A DNA stretch of 64,000 nucleotides from Anaerotruncus sp. G3(2012) (GCF_000403395.2 NZ_KE159657.1:798762-862761); one strand, 5' to 3'; counted from the first letter of the stretch, positions 1 through 7,359 are shown. Notes: generated from the sequence alone by a model not told the origin. A program made the numbers and translations.

Positions 1-362
1 CCGCCCCCTGTGCGGGCACAGCAGCCGGGCACAGCCCCCGGATGGGAAGCACCGTCCAGCCCGCCCCCTGTGCGGGCACAGCAGCCGGGCACAGCTCCCG
101 GGTGGAAAATGTCGCCCAGCCCACCGCCTATGCGGGAACAGCAGCCGGGCACAGTCCCTGGGTGGGAAGCACCGCCTAGTCCGCCACCTGGATGGGAACA
201 ACAGCCGGGCACAGTCCCCGGGTGGGAAGCACCGCCTAGTCCGCCACCTGGATGGGAAGCACCGCCCAGTCCGCCGTCTGGATGGGAACAACAGCAGTCG
301 GACACAGCTCCCGGGTGGGAAGTACCGCCCAGTCCGCCGCCTGGATGGGAACAGCAACCAGG
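1..362 (+). repeat. Tandem ~60-bp repeats encoding Pro-Gly-Trp motifs
   Basis: Six or so direct repeats with a 60-bp period, some units cut to about half length (around 241-270 and 331-360). Each codes for a block of PPP, a charged/Gln pair, QQPGT, then PGWE and SPPP. The first two units are nearly identical, later ones diverge at a few codons, and the array continues past the left edge. Such arrays expand and contract easily, so length should vary between strains. Confidence 0.9.
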
Positions 363-666
363 AAAGATGCCTACCAATCCGGAACCGTCCAAGACCACAG
401 ATAGATTTACATGGCAGGAGACTCCCGTGATAGAGCAGGAGAAAAAAACCCCTCCTGAACTGAAGTGGGAGCAGTCGAAAGAAAGCCAGTGGCGCGGGCA
501 GGATACACTCTCCAGATGGGAAGAGGGGAACCATCCTCGAAGGCCGGAGCCTCCGCCGATGGAGCCAAAAGCGCCGCATATCGCTTTGAAACTGCTTTTA
601 ATTGTGGGAGTGCTTTTGTTGGCCGGAGCGGTTGCAACAGGGCTGTATTTCGGGTTGATTGCATAA
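1..666 (+). CDS. Proline-rich repeat protein with C-terminal membrane anchor, 5' end missing
   Basis: Function not recognised. The reading frame is open from the first base: PPP precedes the first possible start (GTG at 10) and belongs to the same repeat, so the true start lies outside the window. About 120 residues are degenerate repeats with QQPGT and PGWE cores, followed by a charged segment (about 120-190) and one hydrophobic helix at the very C-terminus (LLLIVGVLLLAGAVATGLYF) with only a few residues after it. This suggests a protein anchored by its C-terminus with a flexible Pro-rich arm on the cytoplasmic side; a zinc-ribbon or other domain may sit upstream. No link to mnmA, which starts 83 bases later, is evident. 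Confidence 0.7.
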   Translation, partial: PPPVRAQQPGTAPGWEAPSSPPPVRAQQPGTAPGWKMSPSPPPMREQQPGTVPGWEAPPSPPPGWEQQPGTVPGWEAPPSPPPGWEAPPSPPSGWEQQQSDTAPGWEVPPSPPPGWEQQPGKMPTNPEPSKTTDRFTWQETPVIEQEKKTPPELKWEQSKESQWRGQDTLSRWEEGNHPRRPEPPPMEPKAPHIALKLLLIVGVLLLAGAVATGLYFGLIA

Positions 667-749
667 AGAATTGAGAACACGACAGACAGGCGGAGCCACG
701 GGAGAGCGATGGCTTTGCCTGTTGTATTTCCAGAAGGAAAAGGAGAACT

Positions 750-1790
750 ATGCAGAAAAGGGTACTGGTTGCGATGAGCGGCGGTGTGGACAGTTCGGTT
801 GCCGCACTGCTCCTACAAAGGCAGGGTTACGAGGTTGCGGGTGCGACGTTTGAACTGTTTGACGGATGCTCTGAGGACAACACCGGAGACGCCAGACGGG
901 TCTGTGAACGGCTTGGCATCCCGCACTTTGTGTTTGACTATCGGGAACGCTTTTCAAAAGGCGTACTCGATTACTTTATACACGGCTATCAGAACGGAGA
1001 AACCCCGAATCCCTGCATCGCCTGCAACAAGACGATCAAGTTCGGAGCGTTTTCAGAAGATGCGGAGCGGCTCGGCTTTGATTTTATTTCGACCGGTCAT
1101 TATGCGGGCGTCCGGTTCGACAGACAGAGTGGTCAGTTTTGGCTTTTGCGGAGCCAGCAGGAGAGAAAGGACCAGTCCTACGTGCTCTACCATCTATCGC
1201 AGGAGCAGCTTTCGCGGCTTCTGCTCCCGATCGACCGTTACAGCAAGGCGGAAGTACGTGAGATCGCGGCTCAAGCTGGACTTCCTGTCTTTTCCAAATC
1301 GGACAGCCAGGACATCTGCTTTGTGCCGGATGGGGATTATGCTGGTTTCATCACCCGCTATACGGGAGAGATTCCGCAGGAAGGGGATTATTTGGACGAT
1401 AATGGGACGGTGATTGGACGGCATAAAGGGGTTCTGTATTACACGATCGGGCAACGCAGAGGGCTGGGGATCGCGCTGGGAGTGAAACGGACAGTCAGCC
1501 ATCTGGATCCGGTGTCGAACACGGTGACCCTTTCAGATGACAGCGCTGTTTACACGGACCGACTTTTTGCAGACGATCTGCGGATGACAGACGATTCCAC
1601 CCCGGAACGACCGTTTCCCTGTACAGCCAAAATTCGCTATGCCCACAGGCCAGCCTCAGCGACCGTCCATCCATTGGGGAATGGGTCTGTGCAGGTGCAG
1701 TTTGCACAGCCACAGAGGGCGGTCACCAAAGGACAGGCGGTTGTCTTTTATGAGGGTGACCGGGTACTCGGAGGGGCGACGATCCGCTAG
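750..1790 (+). CDS. mnmA: tRNA-specific 2-thiouridylase MnmA
   Basis: Catalyses the ATP-dependent 2-thiolation of the wobble uridine in Lys, Glu and Gln tRNAs. The N-terminal PP-loop is intact (SGGVDSS, residues 10-16). The nucleophilic cysteine is in NPCIACNK (C92) and the second catalytic cysteine in QDICFVPDGDY (about residue 188). The C-terminal domain carries GQRRGLGIA. At 346 residues it is slightly shorter than the usual 360-370. The start ATG follows AAGGAAAAGGAG. The gene converges on larC with only nine bases between the two stop codons and no hairpin there, so its transcript probably runs into antisense of larC. Confidence 0.96.
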   Translation: MQKRVLVAMSGGVDSSVAALLLQRQGYEVAGATFELFDGCSEDNTGDARRVCERLGIPHFVFDYRERFSKGVLDYFIHGYQNGETPNPCIACNKTIKFGAFSEDAERLGFDFISTGHYAGVRFDRQSGQFWLLRSQQERKDQSYVLYHLSQEQLSRLLLPIDRYSKAEVREIAAQAGLPVFSKSDSQDICFVPDGDYAGFITRYTGEIPQEGDYLDDNGTVIGRHKGVLYYTIGQRRGLGIALGVKRTVSHLDPVSNTVTLSDDSAVYTDRLFADDLRMTDDSTPERPFPCTAKIRYAHRPASATVHPLGNGSVQVQFAQPQRAVTKGQAVVFYEGDRVLGGATIR

Positions 1791-1799
1791 ATCGAAACC

Positions 1800-3188
1800 T
1801 CAAATTTCATGATGCAGAGCAGATTCTACTAAGCGGCAGACTTCGGCCATCGTCAGGCCCTGTTCTGCCGCAATCTTTTTTAGATCCTCGAATTCCGGTT
1901 TTGTGCGGCGGACTCCATAACCGGATGCAGTTTTTACCCGAACTGGGCCAAAAGCGGTCTCCACCGTGGAGATTTGATATTCGAGCGTTTCACGCTTGCA
2001 AAGGCGGCTGCGCACACCGAGTGTGGTTGTGTGCAGCAACATCAGATGGGTGAATTTTTCCTGCTCCTGGGGCGTACAGAGGCAGGTCAGCAGATAGGCA
2101 GGGCGGTTCTTTTTCATGTAAATTGGGGTGGTAAACACGTCCAGTGCACCATTTTCCAATAGGAGGTCTGCTGCAAATCCGAGCGCTTCCGATGTGATAT
2201 CATCAAGGTTGCAGCAGAGTTCAACAATCTCTTCCTGGGCATGGCCGGTTTCGCCCAGAAACGCCCGGAGGCAGTTGGCGGCTTCAAAAGTTTTATGTCC
2301 CATTCCGTAACCAATCCCAGAAGCTGACATCTGTGGCATTTCGCCGAACCGAGAGGCAAAATGCCGGAGCAGGGCCGCACCAGTAGGGGTGCAAAGCTCC
2401 CCAGGTATCCGCCCACCGTAGATTGGGGCCCCTTGCAGGATATGGGCGGTGGCAGGCGCTGGAACAGGGAGAACGCCGTGTGCACAGCGGACCGTTCCAC
2501 AGCCGACATGGATAGGGGAGACGACCACCTCATCTGCGCCGATCAAGTGAAACAGCAGACAACATCCAACGACGTCCGCAACCGCGTCTAGGGAACCGAC
2601 CTCGTGAAAATGAATCTGGTCGATCGGGGCACCGTGAGCATGGGATTCTGCGTCACCGATCAGGCGATAGACTGCCGCAGCATCTTTTTTGACGGTTTGC
2701 GGCAGATCGAGCTGCTCGATCCGTTCACAGATGTCCGCATAGCTGTAGTGGTGATGCGAGTGATTGTGGTCATGCAGATGGCTGTAGTTGTGCGGGTGAT
2801 CGTGGTCGTGCGGGTGATCGTGGTCGTGCGGGTGATCGTGGTCGTGCGGGTGGCTGTGGTCGTGCGGGTGGCTGTGGTCGTGCGGGTGGCTGTGATCGTG
2901 CGGGTGGCTGTGATCGTGGTGGTCGTGCGAGTGATCGTGGTCGTGCGGGTGATCGTGGTCGTGCAGGTGGTCGTTGGCTGGTTCCTCCTGTCCACGCACC
3001 AGAATTCGCATTTGTGTGCCGTTAATCCCGCATTTTTGCGCAGGTATGGCTTCTACAGTGATTTCCGGAAGTCCCAGATGGTTGATCTGCTGCAAAAACG
3101 CCTGCTTGTTTGGACAGATTTCAAACAAGGCAGCCATCAGCATGTCGCCAGCAGCCCCCATATTGCATTCCAGATAGAGTGTTTTCAT
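1800..3188 (-). CDS. larC: Nickel pincer cofactor biosynthesis protein LarC, His-rich
   Basis: LarC is the CTP-dependent nickel insertase that completes the nickel-pincer nucleotide cofactor of lactate racemase and related LarA enzymes. The start MKTLYLECNMGAAGDMLMAAL and the later GCGTVRCAHGVLPVPAPAT are family hallmarks. Residues about 73-147 are an almost pure His/Asp/Pro/Ser stretch, a likely nickel store, which raises the length to 462 from roughly 400. In Lactiplantibacillus plantarum LarC is made from two frames by frameshifting; here it is one uninterrupted frame. It overlaps the end of larB by four bases (ATGA), so translation is probably coupled. It is last in the larE-larB-larC operon; no larA is present in the window. 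Confidence 0.95.
   Translation of the reverse strand: MKTLYLECNMGAAGDMLMAALFEICPNKQAFLQQINHLGLPEITVEAIPAQKCGINGTQMRILVRGQEEPANDHLHDHDHPHDHDHSHDHHDHSHPHDHSHPHDHSHPHDHSHPHDHDHPHDHDHPHDHDHPHNYSHLHDHNHSHHHYSYADICERIEQLDLPQTVKKDAAAVYRLIGDAESHAHGAPIDQIHFHEVGSLDAVADVVGCCLLFHLIGADEVVVSPIHVGCGTVRCAHGVLPVPAPATAHILQGAPIYGGRIPGELCTPTGAALLRHFASRFGEMPQMSASGIGYGMGHKTFEAANCLRAFLGETGHAQEEIVELCCNLDDITSEALGFAADLLLENGALDVFTTPIYMKKNRPAYLLTCLCTPQEQEKFTHLMLLHTTTLGVRSRLCKRETLEYQISTVETAFGPVRVKTASGYGVRRTKPEFEDLKKIAAEQGLTMAEVCRLVESALHHEI
2755..2990 (-). repeat. 18-bp tandem repeats in larC coding for the His/Asp stretch
   Basis: About a dozen 18-bp units (period GTGATCGTGGTCGTGCGG on the plus strand, with GGCTGTGGT variants) encode alternating His-Asp-His-Pro and His-Ser-His-Pro hexapeptides of LarC. 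Near-identical neighbouring units point to recent slippage or unequal exchange, so the number of histidines should differ among strains. All units are multiples of three and keep the frame. Confidence 0.9.
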
Positions 3189-3946
3189 TTGTTTTCTCCT
3201 CCCATGTGGTTTATCATGCTGGCGAGATAGCCCGCACCGAATCCGTTGTCGATGTTCACGACACTTACCCCGCTTGCACAGGAATTGAGCATCGAAAGCA
3301 GGGCAGAAAGCCCGCCAAAATTCGCGCCGTAACCGATGCTGGTGGGTACGGCAATCACTGGACAGTCGACCAGCCCTCCGAGCACGCTGGCGAGCGCCCC
3401 TTCCATCCCAGCGACCGCGACAATCACCCGGGCTTCCATGATGGCGTCCAGATGCGCCAGCATCCGATGCAGGCCGGCGACACCGACATCGTAGAGCCGT
3501 TCTACCCGGTTGCCGAGAGCCTCGGCGGTGAGTGCAGCTTCCTCTGCGACCGGGAGATCGCTGGTTCCTCCTGTCGCCACGACAATCGTCCCTGATGCGG
3601 TGACCTCCCCTTTCTGGCCGATGATTCCGATGCGGGAAACCGGGTCATAGGTAAGGGGAAACTGTTCTGCGAGGATTCTGGCTTTCTCATCCGAAAGACG
3701 GGTAATCAGGATATTTTCGTTGCCGCGCCGCCGCATTGCGGAAGCGATGCCAAGAATCTGTTCGGCGGTTTTTCCGCTCCCAAAGATCACTTCCGGAATC
3801 CCCTGGCGGATTGCCCGGTGGTGGTCTACTTTTGCATATCCCAAATCTTCGAATGGGCTGACTTTCAACTCCAGGACCGCCTGCTCGGGGGAGACTGTAC
3901 CCTCCTGCACCCGGCGCAGAAGTTCCAATAGTTTTTCCTGTGCCAT
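3185..3946 (-). CDS. larB: Nickel pincer cofactor biosynthesis protein LarB
   Basis: PurE-like enzyme that carboxylates nicotinic acid adenine dinucleotide at C5 and cleaves its phosphoanhydride, the first step of nickel-pincer nucleotide synthesis. Start ATG at 3946 (MAQEKLLELLRRV) is set by AGGAGG six bases upstream; longer frames lack family similarity. The 253-residue product has the PurE-type core (GGTSDLPVAEEAALTAEALG, then PTSIGYGANFGGLSALLSML). The cysteine in MLNSCASG is, by family knowledge, the residue that binds the substrate covalently. It lies between larE (136 bases upstream) and larC (four-base overlap). Confidence 0.95.
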   Translation of the reverse strand: MAQEKLLELLRRVQEGTVSPEQAVLELKVSPFEDLGYAKVDHHRAIRQGIPEVIFGSGKTAEQILGIASAMRRRGNENILITRLSDEKARILAEQFPLTYDPVSRIGIIGQKGEVTASGTIVVATGGTSDLPVAEEAALTAEALGNRVERLYDVGVAGLHRMLAHLDAIMEARVIVAVAGMEGALASVLGGLVDCPVIAVPTSIGYGANFGGLSALLSMLNSCASGVSVVNIDNGFGAGYLASMINHMGGENK

Positions 3947-4082
3947 AATTCCTCCTGTGCTCTGTTGGCAATTGGTGTGTTGCCAAACGATTTCATATGT
4001 TCGCAGAATCTTTCCAGGACGTGGCCCGCAAAAGCTGCCGGGAAAGACGGAATAACCGTTTTTCTCCCCTTTCAAACAATCC

Positions 4083-4829
4083 CTAATCTCTGGGAGCCAG
4101 ATTGAGCAGAACCCTTTTAAAATAAGGGGAAAGAGCGGTGCGAATCTCCTGGTGCAGCTGCACTGCTCTGATAAATTGGGGGTGAGGCAGCTCCAGGCAG
4201 GCACTGCCGTTTTCGGTCCGTACCCGCAAATCTGAAAAGCCGAGGGAGGACAAGATCTGCTCCGACCGCTCTACGTGCTCAAGCTGTTCTGCCGTAATCG
4301 AGGTGCCGGTGGGGATGCGGGTGGCAAGGCAGGCATATGCAGGCTTGTCCCATGTAAACAGCCCAGCTTCCTTGGAAAGGCTTCGGATGTCAGCTTTGGT
4401 AAGTCCGCATTCCCGCAGGGGAGAGCGCACTTCCAGTTCCTCGAGTGCCCGCATACCGGGGCGGTCATCTGTACGGTCAGAGGCGTTGGTGCCGTCCAGA
4501 AGCAGGGGGTAGCCATCCATACGCGCGCGCTCCCAAAGAGCGGTGAAAAGGGCAGTTTTGCAGTGATAGCACCGCAAGGGGCCATTTTCCACTACCAATG
4601 GATGCTGCAAAATATCGCAGGGCAGGACAGTGAGTGGGATACCGAGCTGTTCGGTGAACCGTTGGGCGTCCTGAAGTTCAAATTCCGGTTGGAATTGGGA
4701 CTGAACAAAGTATGCGCGAAGATCGCAGTGCATCTGCTTCGCCGCATAGAGCAGATAGGCAGAGTCAACGCCACCCGAAAAGGCGAGGGCAGCTTTGGGA
4801 TGGAACAGAAAAAAGGTTTGCAGATTCAG
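4083..4829 (-). CDS. larE: LarE sulfur transferase, CTG start
   Basis: ATP-dependent sulfur insertase that turns the two carboxylates made by LarB into thiocarboxylates. The first ATG in frame (4733) would drop the PP-loop. The frame is open back to a stop at 4875 and contains SGGVDS (residues 18-23) only if translation begins at CTG 4829, which sits seven bases after a perfect AAAGGAGG; no ATG, GTG or TTG exists between the stop and 4733. The 248-residue length then fits the family. Cysteines C87 and C90 (RCYHCK) plus C167 (ACLATR) match LarE proteins that carry a [4Fe-4S] cluster, unlike the single-cysteine sacrificial type; this is inference from family knowledge. It is the first gene of the lar operon. 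Confidence 0.9.
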   Translation of the reverse strand: MNLQTFFLFHPKAALAFSGGVDSAYLLYAAKQMHCDLRAYFVQSQFQPEFELQDAQRFTEQLGIPLTVLPCDILQHPLVVENGPLRCYHCKTALFTALWERARMDGYPLLLDGTNASDRTDDRPGMRALEELEVRSPLRECGLTKADIRSLSKEAGLFTWDKPAYACLATRIPTGTSITAEQLEHVERSEQILSSLGFSDLRVRTENGSACLELPHPQFIRAVQLHQEIRTALSPYFKRVLLNLAPRD

Positions 4830-4836
4830 AGAAAGT

Positions 4837-4924
4837 CCTCCTTTACGATAAAAAGGCCCACCAAAGGTGAGCCTTCAGGCTGTTTCAGCAGGCGGCTTCT
4901 GCCGCATCCGTACGCTTCAGCGTT
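4837..4924 (-). promoter_or_regulatory. Hairpin leader with intrinsic terminator before larE (candidate attenuator)
   Basis: Between the promoter and larE lies a roughly 95-base leader. In transcript order it can form ACGC-UGAA-GCGU (4923-4912), GCGGC-AGAA-GCCGC (4905-4892), GCUG-AAA-CAGC (4889-4879), and a ten-pair hairpin AAGGCUCACC-UUU-GGUGGGCCUU (4875-4853) followed by a U run. An alternative AGCC-UGAA-GGCU (4881-4870) would break both the third hairpin and the terminator. The Shine-Dalgarno follows six bases after the U run. No other gene lies between this promoter and the terminator, so the terminator must be read through for any lar expression. I do not recognise it as a known riboswitch class. 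Confidence 0.65.
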
Positions 4925-4930
4925 TTTTCT

Positions 4931-4959
4931 ATAGTACAATACGCAGGCGGGGTTGTCAA
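4931..4959 (-). promoter_or_regulatory. Sigma-A promoter of the larEBC operon
   Basis: Reading the minus strand, TTGACA (4959-4954), a 17-base spacer and TACTAT (4936-4931). Transcription would start near 4924, about 95 bases before the CTG start codon. Confidence 0.85.
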
Positions 4960-5035
4960 TAGAACCCCATGGCTTCCTTGAAAAGATTGCATAACATTTG
5001 GTTTGACGCTATGCCGGCTTCGGAGTGAATAAGGG

Positions 5036-5075
5036 AAAAAAGCGGCTTGAACCGTACAGGTTCAAGCCGCTTTTT
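5036..5075 (-). terminator. Bidirectional intrinsic terminator after the Cys-rich gene
   Basis: Seventeen-pair stem AAAAAGCGGCTTGAACC with loop GTACA; T runs on both strands. It ends the cysteine-rich gene on the minus strand and insulates the lar promoter. Confidence 0.92.
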
Positions 5076-5095
5076 GATATGTTTTGTTCCGGACA

Positions 5096-5428
5096 TTACC
5101 GAGCGCAATAGAGGTCCTGGCAGCAGAGCCAGCGTGGATGGGCAAAATCTGGCCAGAATCTGTTTCTGCAATCGGCAGGGTACATGCCGCAGAAGCCGTT
5201 CTGGTCGCGGCAGATGCGCATTTCCCGGGAATCAGGGCAGTTTTCCTCGACCGGATACCATTCGCAGTCTTTCCCGGTGCAGCCGCTGACCGGCTGGATT
5301 TTGCAGTCGTTTTTGACTGTTGGCCGCTTTTTCTCGCAGCAGCAACAGCAACAGTTACAACAACCGCAGCAGTTGCAGCAACCACAGCAATTACAGCAGC
5401 ATCCTCCATTGTTGTAGCAGAAAGCCAT
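5096..5428 (-). CDS. Cysteine-rich small protein (28 Cys in 110 residues)
   Basis: Function not recognised. The N-terminal 31 residues consist almost only of CC pairs separated by N or G (CCNCCGCCNCCGCC), ending in six consecutive cysteines, then EKKRP. The C-terminal half has regularly spaced single cysteines (NDCKI, SGCTGKDCEW, ENCPDS, RICRD, GFCGM, ADCRN, LCCQD, YCAR) and aromatic residues. No signal peptide. A metal-binding or disulfide-crosslinked (for example spore-coat-like) role is possible but unproven. AAGGTG precedes ATG 5428; an overlapping ATG four bases upstream opens another frame. A strong terminator follows, which supports a real single-gene unit. Confidence 0.65.
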   Translation of the reverse strand: MAFCYNNGGCCCNCCGCCNCCGCCNCCCCCCEKKRPTVKNDCKIQPVSGCTGKDCEWYPVEENCPDSREMRICRDQNGFCGMYPADCRNRFWPDFAHPRWLCCQDLYCAR

Positions 5429-5636
5429 TCATAATCACACCTTTTGTATAAAATAAAATGCAGCAGTTGGGCGGCAGTTCATCTGGCACCTGCGCCATAC
5501 TTTCTGATATGGGAGAGCAGGGATCAGAAGCTGACGATGGATGGTACAGAACAGGTGCTTATGCCGCTCTTTCCCATAGTATGCAGGCTTTGCAGTTCTT
5601 GCGATTGTCCGGGAAATATCTTCCTGTCCACCCGCT
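5429..5636. other. Intergenic region between the Cys-rich gene and spoIIGA
   Basis: No convincing gene. Short open frames exist on both strands but lack ribosome-binding sites and look like random coding. The promoter of the Cys-rich gene must lie here; I see no clear consensus for it. The right end adjoins the Spo0A-type promoter of spoIIGA. Confidence 0.5.
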
Positions 5637-5671
5637 TTCGACAGAATCAAGACTTGTCCGCTCCCTATAAT
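5637..5671 (+). promoter_or_regulatory. Spo0A-activated type promoter of spoIIGA-sigE
   Basis: A perfect Spo0A box in inverted orientation (TTCGACA, 5637-5643) stands 22 bases upstream of a perfect -10 TATAAT (5666-5671), with no -35 at the standard 17-base distance. The Bacillus subtilis spoIIG promoter, which needs Spo0A-P, has the same unusual 22-base layout. The transcript then has two hairpins, CGGGTTTG/CAAACCCG and GCCGGA/TCCGGC, before the spoIIGA ribosome-binding site. Confidence 0.75.
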
Positions 5672-5752
5672 AGAGTCAGCAGATAAAAAAGAAGCGGGTT
5701 TGTTTCAAACCCGGATGCCGGAAAACGATCGTCCGGCTTGAGGGGGCGTCTT

Positions 5753-6580
5753 ATGGAAGTCTATGCAGATGTTCTGGTAGTGGTGAATTATGTCATCAAC
5801 CTGCTGGTGCTGATGGCAGCTGCAAAGCTGGCGGGGGTGGTCACCCGCCGTGGGAGGCTCGGTCTGGGCGCTCTGACGGGTGCGCTGGGGGCATTGGTTA
5901 TCTTTTTGCCCTATATCGGCTGGTGGTTTCAGGCAGGTTACAAACTGCTGCTTTCCTGTGTGATGGTATTGGCGGCATTTGGCTGGCAGAATCGGCGAAG
6001 ATTTTTAAAACTTCTGCTGGCCGTCGCCGTTTCTGCGGTCGGGATGGGGGGGCTTCTGTTTCTGCTTTCGTTTCTGGCAGAGCCGGTTGGGATGTTTTTT
6101 TACAATGGCGTCGTTTACTTCGATCTTCCGATGCTGCTTCTGGTCGGCTGCTGTACAGGGGCATATCTGGTGCTCTGGCTGGTTGACCGGCTGTTTTTCA
6201 GCCGGTCTGCCCCGAAGCATCTCTATGACCTTGTAATCACCTCCGAAGGGAAACAGATTTCGCTCAAAGGACTTGCGGATACCGGCAGCAACCTGAAGGA
6301 GCCATTTTCGGGTGCACCGGTGATCGTCTGCGACCGGGGACTTGCAGAGCGCATCCGCCCGCAGGAGCAGACCCGTTTCCGGATTATTCCCTGTGTGACC
6401 GTGACAGGGGACGGTGCGCTGGAGGCATTCCGTCCGGACGAGGTCCGAATCAGTGGAGAGGGGGCACAGATACAGACTTCCGATGTATACATAGCAGTGA
6501 GCAGGCAGCCGATTGGCGGGGAATATCAAGCTGTGATGAATCCCTGTCTGGTCGGCGAATCCCTGAGCAGGTCCATATAG
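5753..6580 (+). CDS. spoIIGA: Sporulation sigma-E factor-processing peptidase SpoIIGA
   Basis: Membrane aspartic protease that removes the pro-sequence of sigma-E in the mother cell after asymmetric septation. About five membrane helices fill residues 1-148, followed by a cytoplasmic protease domain with the catalytic motif LADTGSNL (D176). The start is ATG 5753, preceded by GAGGGGG; an in-frame upstream ATG (5738) lacks such a site. At 275 residues it is somewhat shorter than the 309-residue B. subtilis protein. It stands 53 bases ahead of its substrate gene sigE, the usual pairing. Confidence 0.93.
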   Translation: MEVYADVLVVVNYVINLLVLMAAAKLAGVVTRRGRLGLGALTGALGALVIFLPYIGWWFQAGYKLLLSCVMVLAAFGWQNRRRFLKLLLAVAVSAVGMGGLLFLLSFLAEPVGMFFYNGVVYFDLPMLLLVGCCTGAYLVLWLVDRLFFSRSAPKHLYDLVITSEGKQISLKGLADTGSNLKEPFSGAPVIVCDRGLAERIRPQEQTRFRIIPCVTVTGDGALEAFRPDEVRISGEGAQIQTSDVYIAVSRQPIGGEYQAVMNPCLVGESLSRSI

Positions 6581-6633
6581 AAGCGCTCCGTGAATGTTAA
6601 GTAATTTTGATTGAGAAGGGAAAGGGTGTAGCA

Positions 6634-7359
6634 ATGATGAAAATGGCAATGCGGAATAAGAGGGTCGCCCTCTGGTGGGAACGCCTGCTTGGCAGACTGG
6701 GATTACTGCGGGGAATTTACTATATCAACGGACCGGAGACACTGCCTGCCCCGCTTTCCAGGGAAGAGGAGAAGGAGGTATTTCTGCGTCTGGAGCGGAA
6801 CGATGAGGCTGCACGCGAAATTCTGACCGTACATAACCTGCGGTTGGTGGTTTACATCGCGAAAAAATTTGAATCGACAGGGATCAATGTGGAAGATTTG
6901 ATTTCGATTGGGACGATCGGTTTGATTAAGGCGGTCAATACCTTCCGCCCACAGAAGAACATCAAGCTGGCGACCTATGCATCCCGCTGTATCGAAAATG
7001 AAATTCTGATGCACCTTCGGAAGAATCAGTCGCACAAAAACGAGGTTTCGATTGATGAACCGCTGAATATCGACTGGGATGGAAATGAGCTGCTGCTTTC
7101 GGACATTCTTGGAACCGATCCAGACAGCATCAACCGTCCGATTGAAGACGAAGCGGAAAAAAATCTGCTGCTCAACGCGATCAGCCATCTCGGGGAGCGG
7201 GAACGTACGATTATGTATCTGCGGTTTGGGCTGATGGGGCAGGAGGAAAAGACCCAGAAGGAGGTAGCAGACATCATCGGGATCTCACAGTCGTATATTT
7301 CGCGTCTGGAAAAGCGGATCATCAAAAAGTTGAAAAAAGAGCTGGAGAAAATCATCTAA
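6634..7359 (+). CDS. sigE: RNA polymerase sporulation sigma factor SigE (pro-sigma-E)
   Basis: Mother-cell sigma factor made as an inactive precursor. The start ATG 6634 follows AAGGGAAAGGGTG. The N-terminal segment ending in [14 protein letters not shown] resembles the B. subtilis pro-sequence and processing site. Region 2 ([28 protein letters not shown]) and region 4 ([20 protein letters not shown]) are complete; 241 residues against 239 in B. subtilis. In many Firmicutes sigG follows directly; here the next gene is a response regulator more than 400 bases away. Confidence 0.95.
   Translation: MMKMAMRNKRVALWWERLLGRLGLLRGIYYINGPETLPAPLSREEEKEVFLRLERNDEAAREILTVHNLRLVVYIAKKFESTGINVEDLISIGTIGLIKAVNTFRPQKNIKLATYASRCIENEILMHLRKNQSHKNEVSIDEPLNIDWDGNELLLSDILGTDPDSINRPIEDEAEKNLLLNAISHLGERERTIMYLRFGLMGQEEKTQKEVADIIGISQSYISRLEKRIIKKLKKELEKII

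Noticed and set aside
2755-2990. Possible CRISPR array from regular repeats
   Set aside because: Units are contiguous 18-mers within a reading frame, without unique spacers.
2604-3230. Plus-strand frame rich in VIVVVRVIVVV, resembling membrane helices
   Set aside because: It is the reverse reading of the larC histidine repeats, not a real membrane protein.
4837-4924. Known NiCo (czcD) or fluoride riboswitch at the lar leader
   Set aside because: The conserved strings of those classes as I remember them are not present; only a model search could exclude it fully.
5084-5434. Alternative frames over the Cys-rich gene, rich in Ala/Thr/Val or Gln
   Set aside because: They lack ribosome sites; low complexity comes from the TGC/GCA repeats. 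Some doubt remains, as stated in the feature.
5435-5686. Several 70-80-codon frames between the Cys-rich gene and spoIIGA
   Set aside because: No starts with ribosome sites, and they run over the Spo0A promoter.
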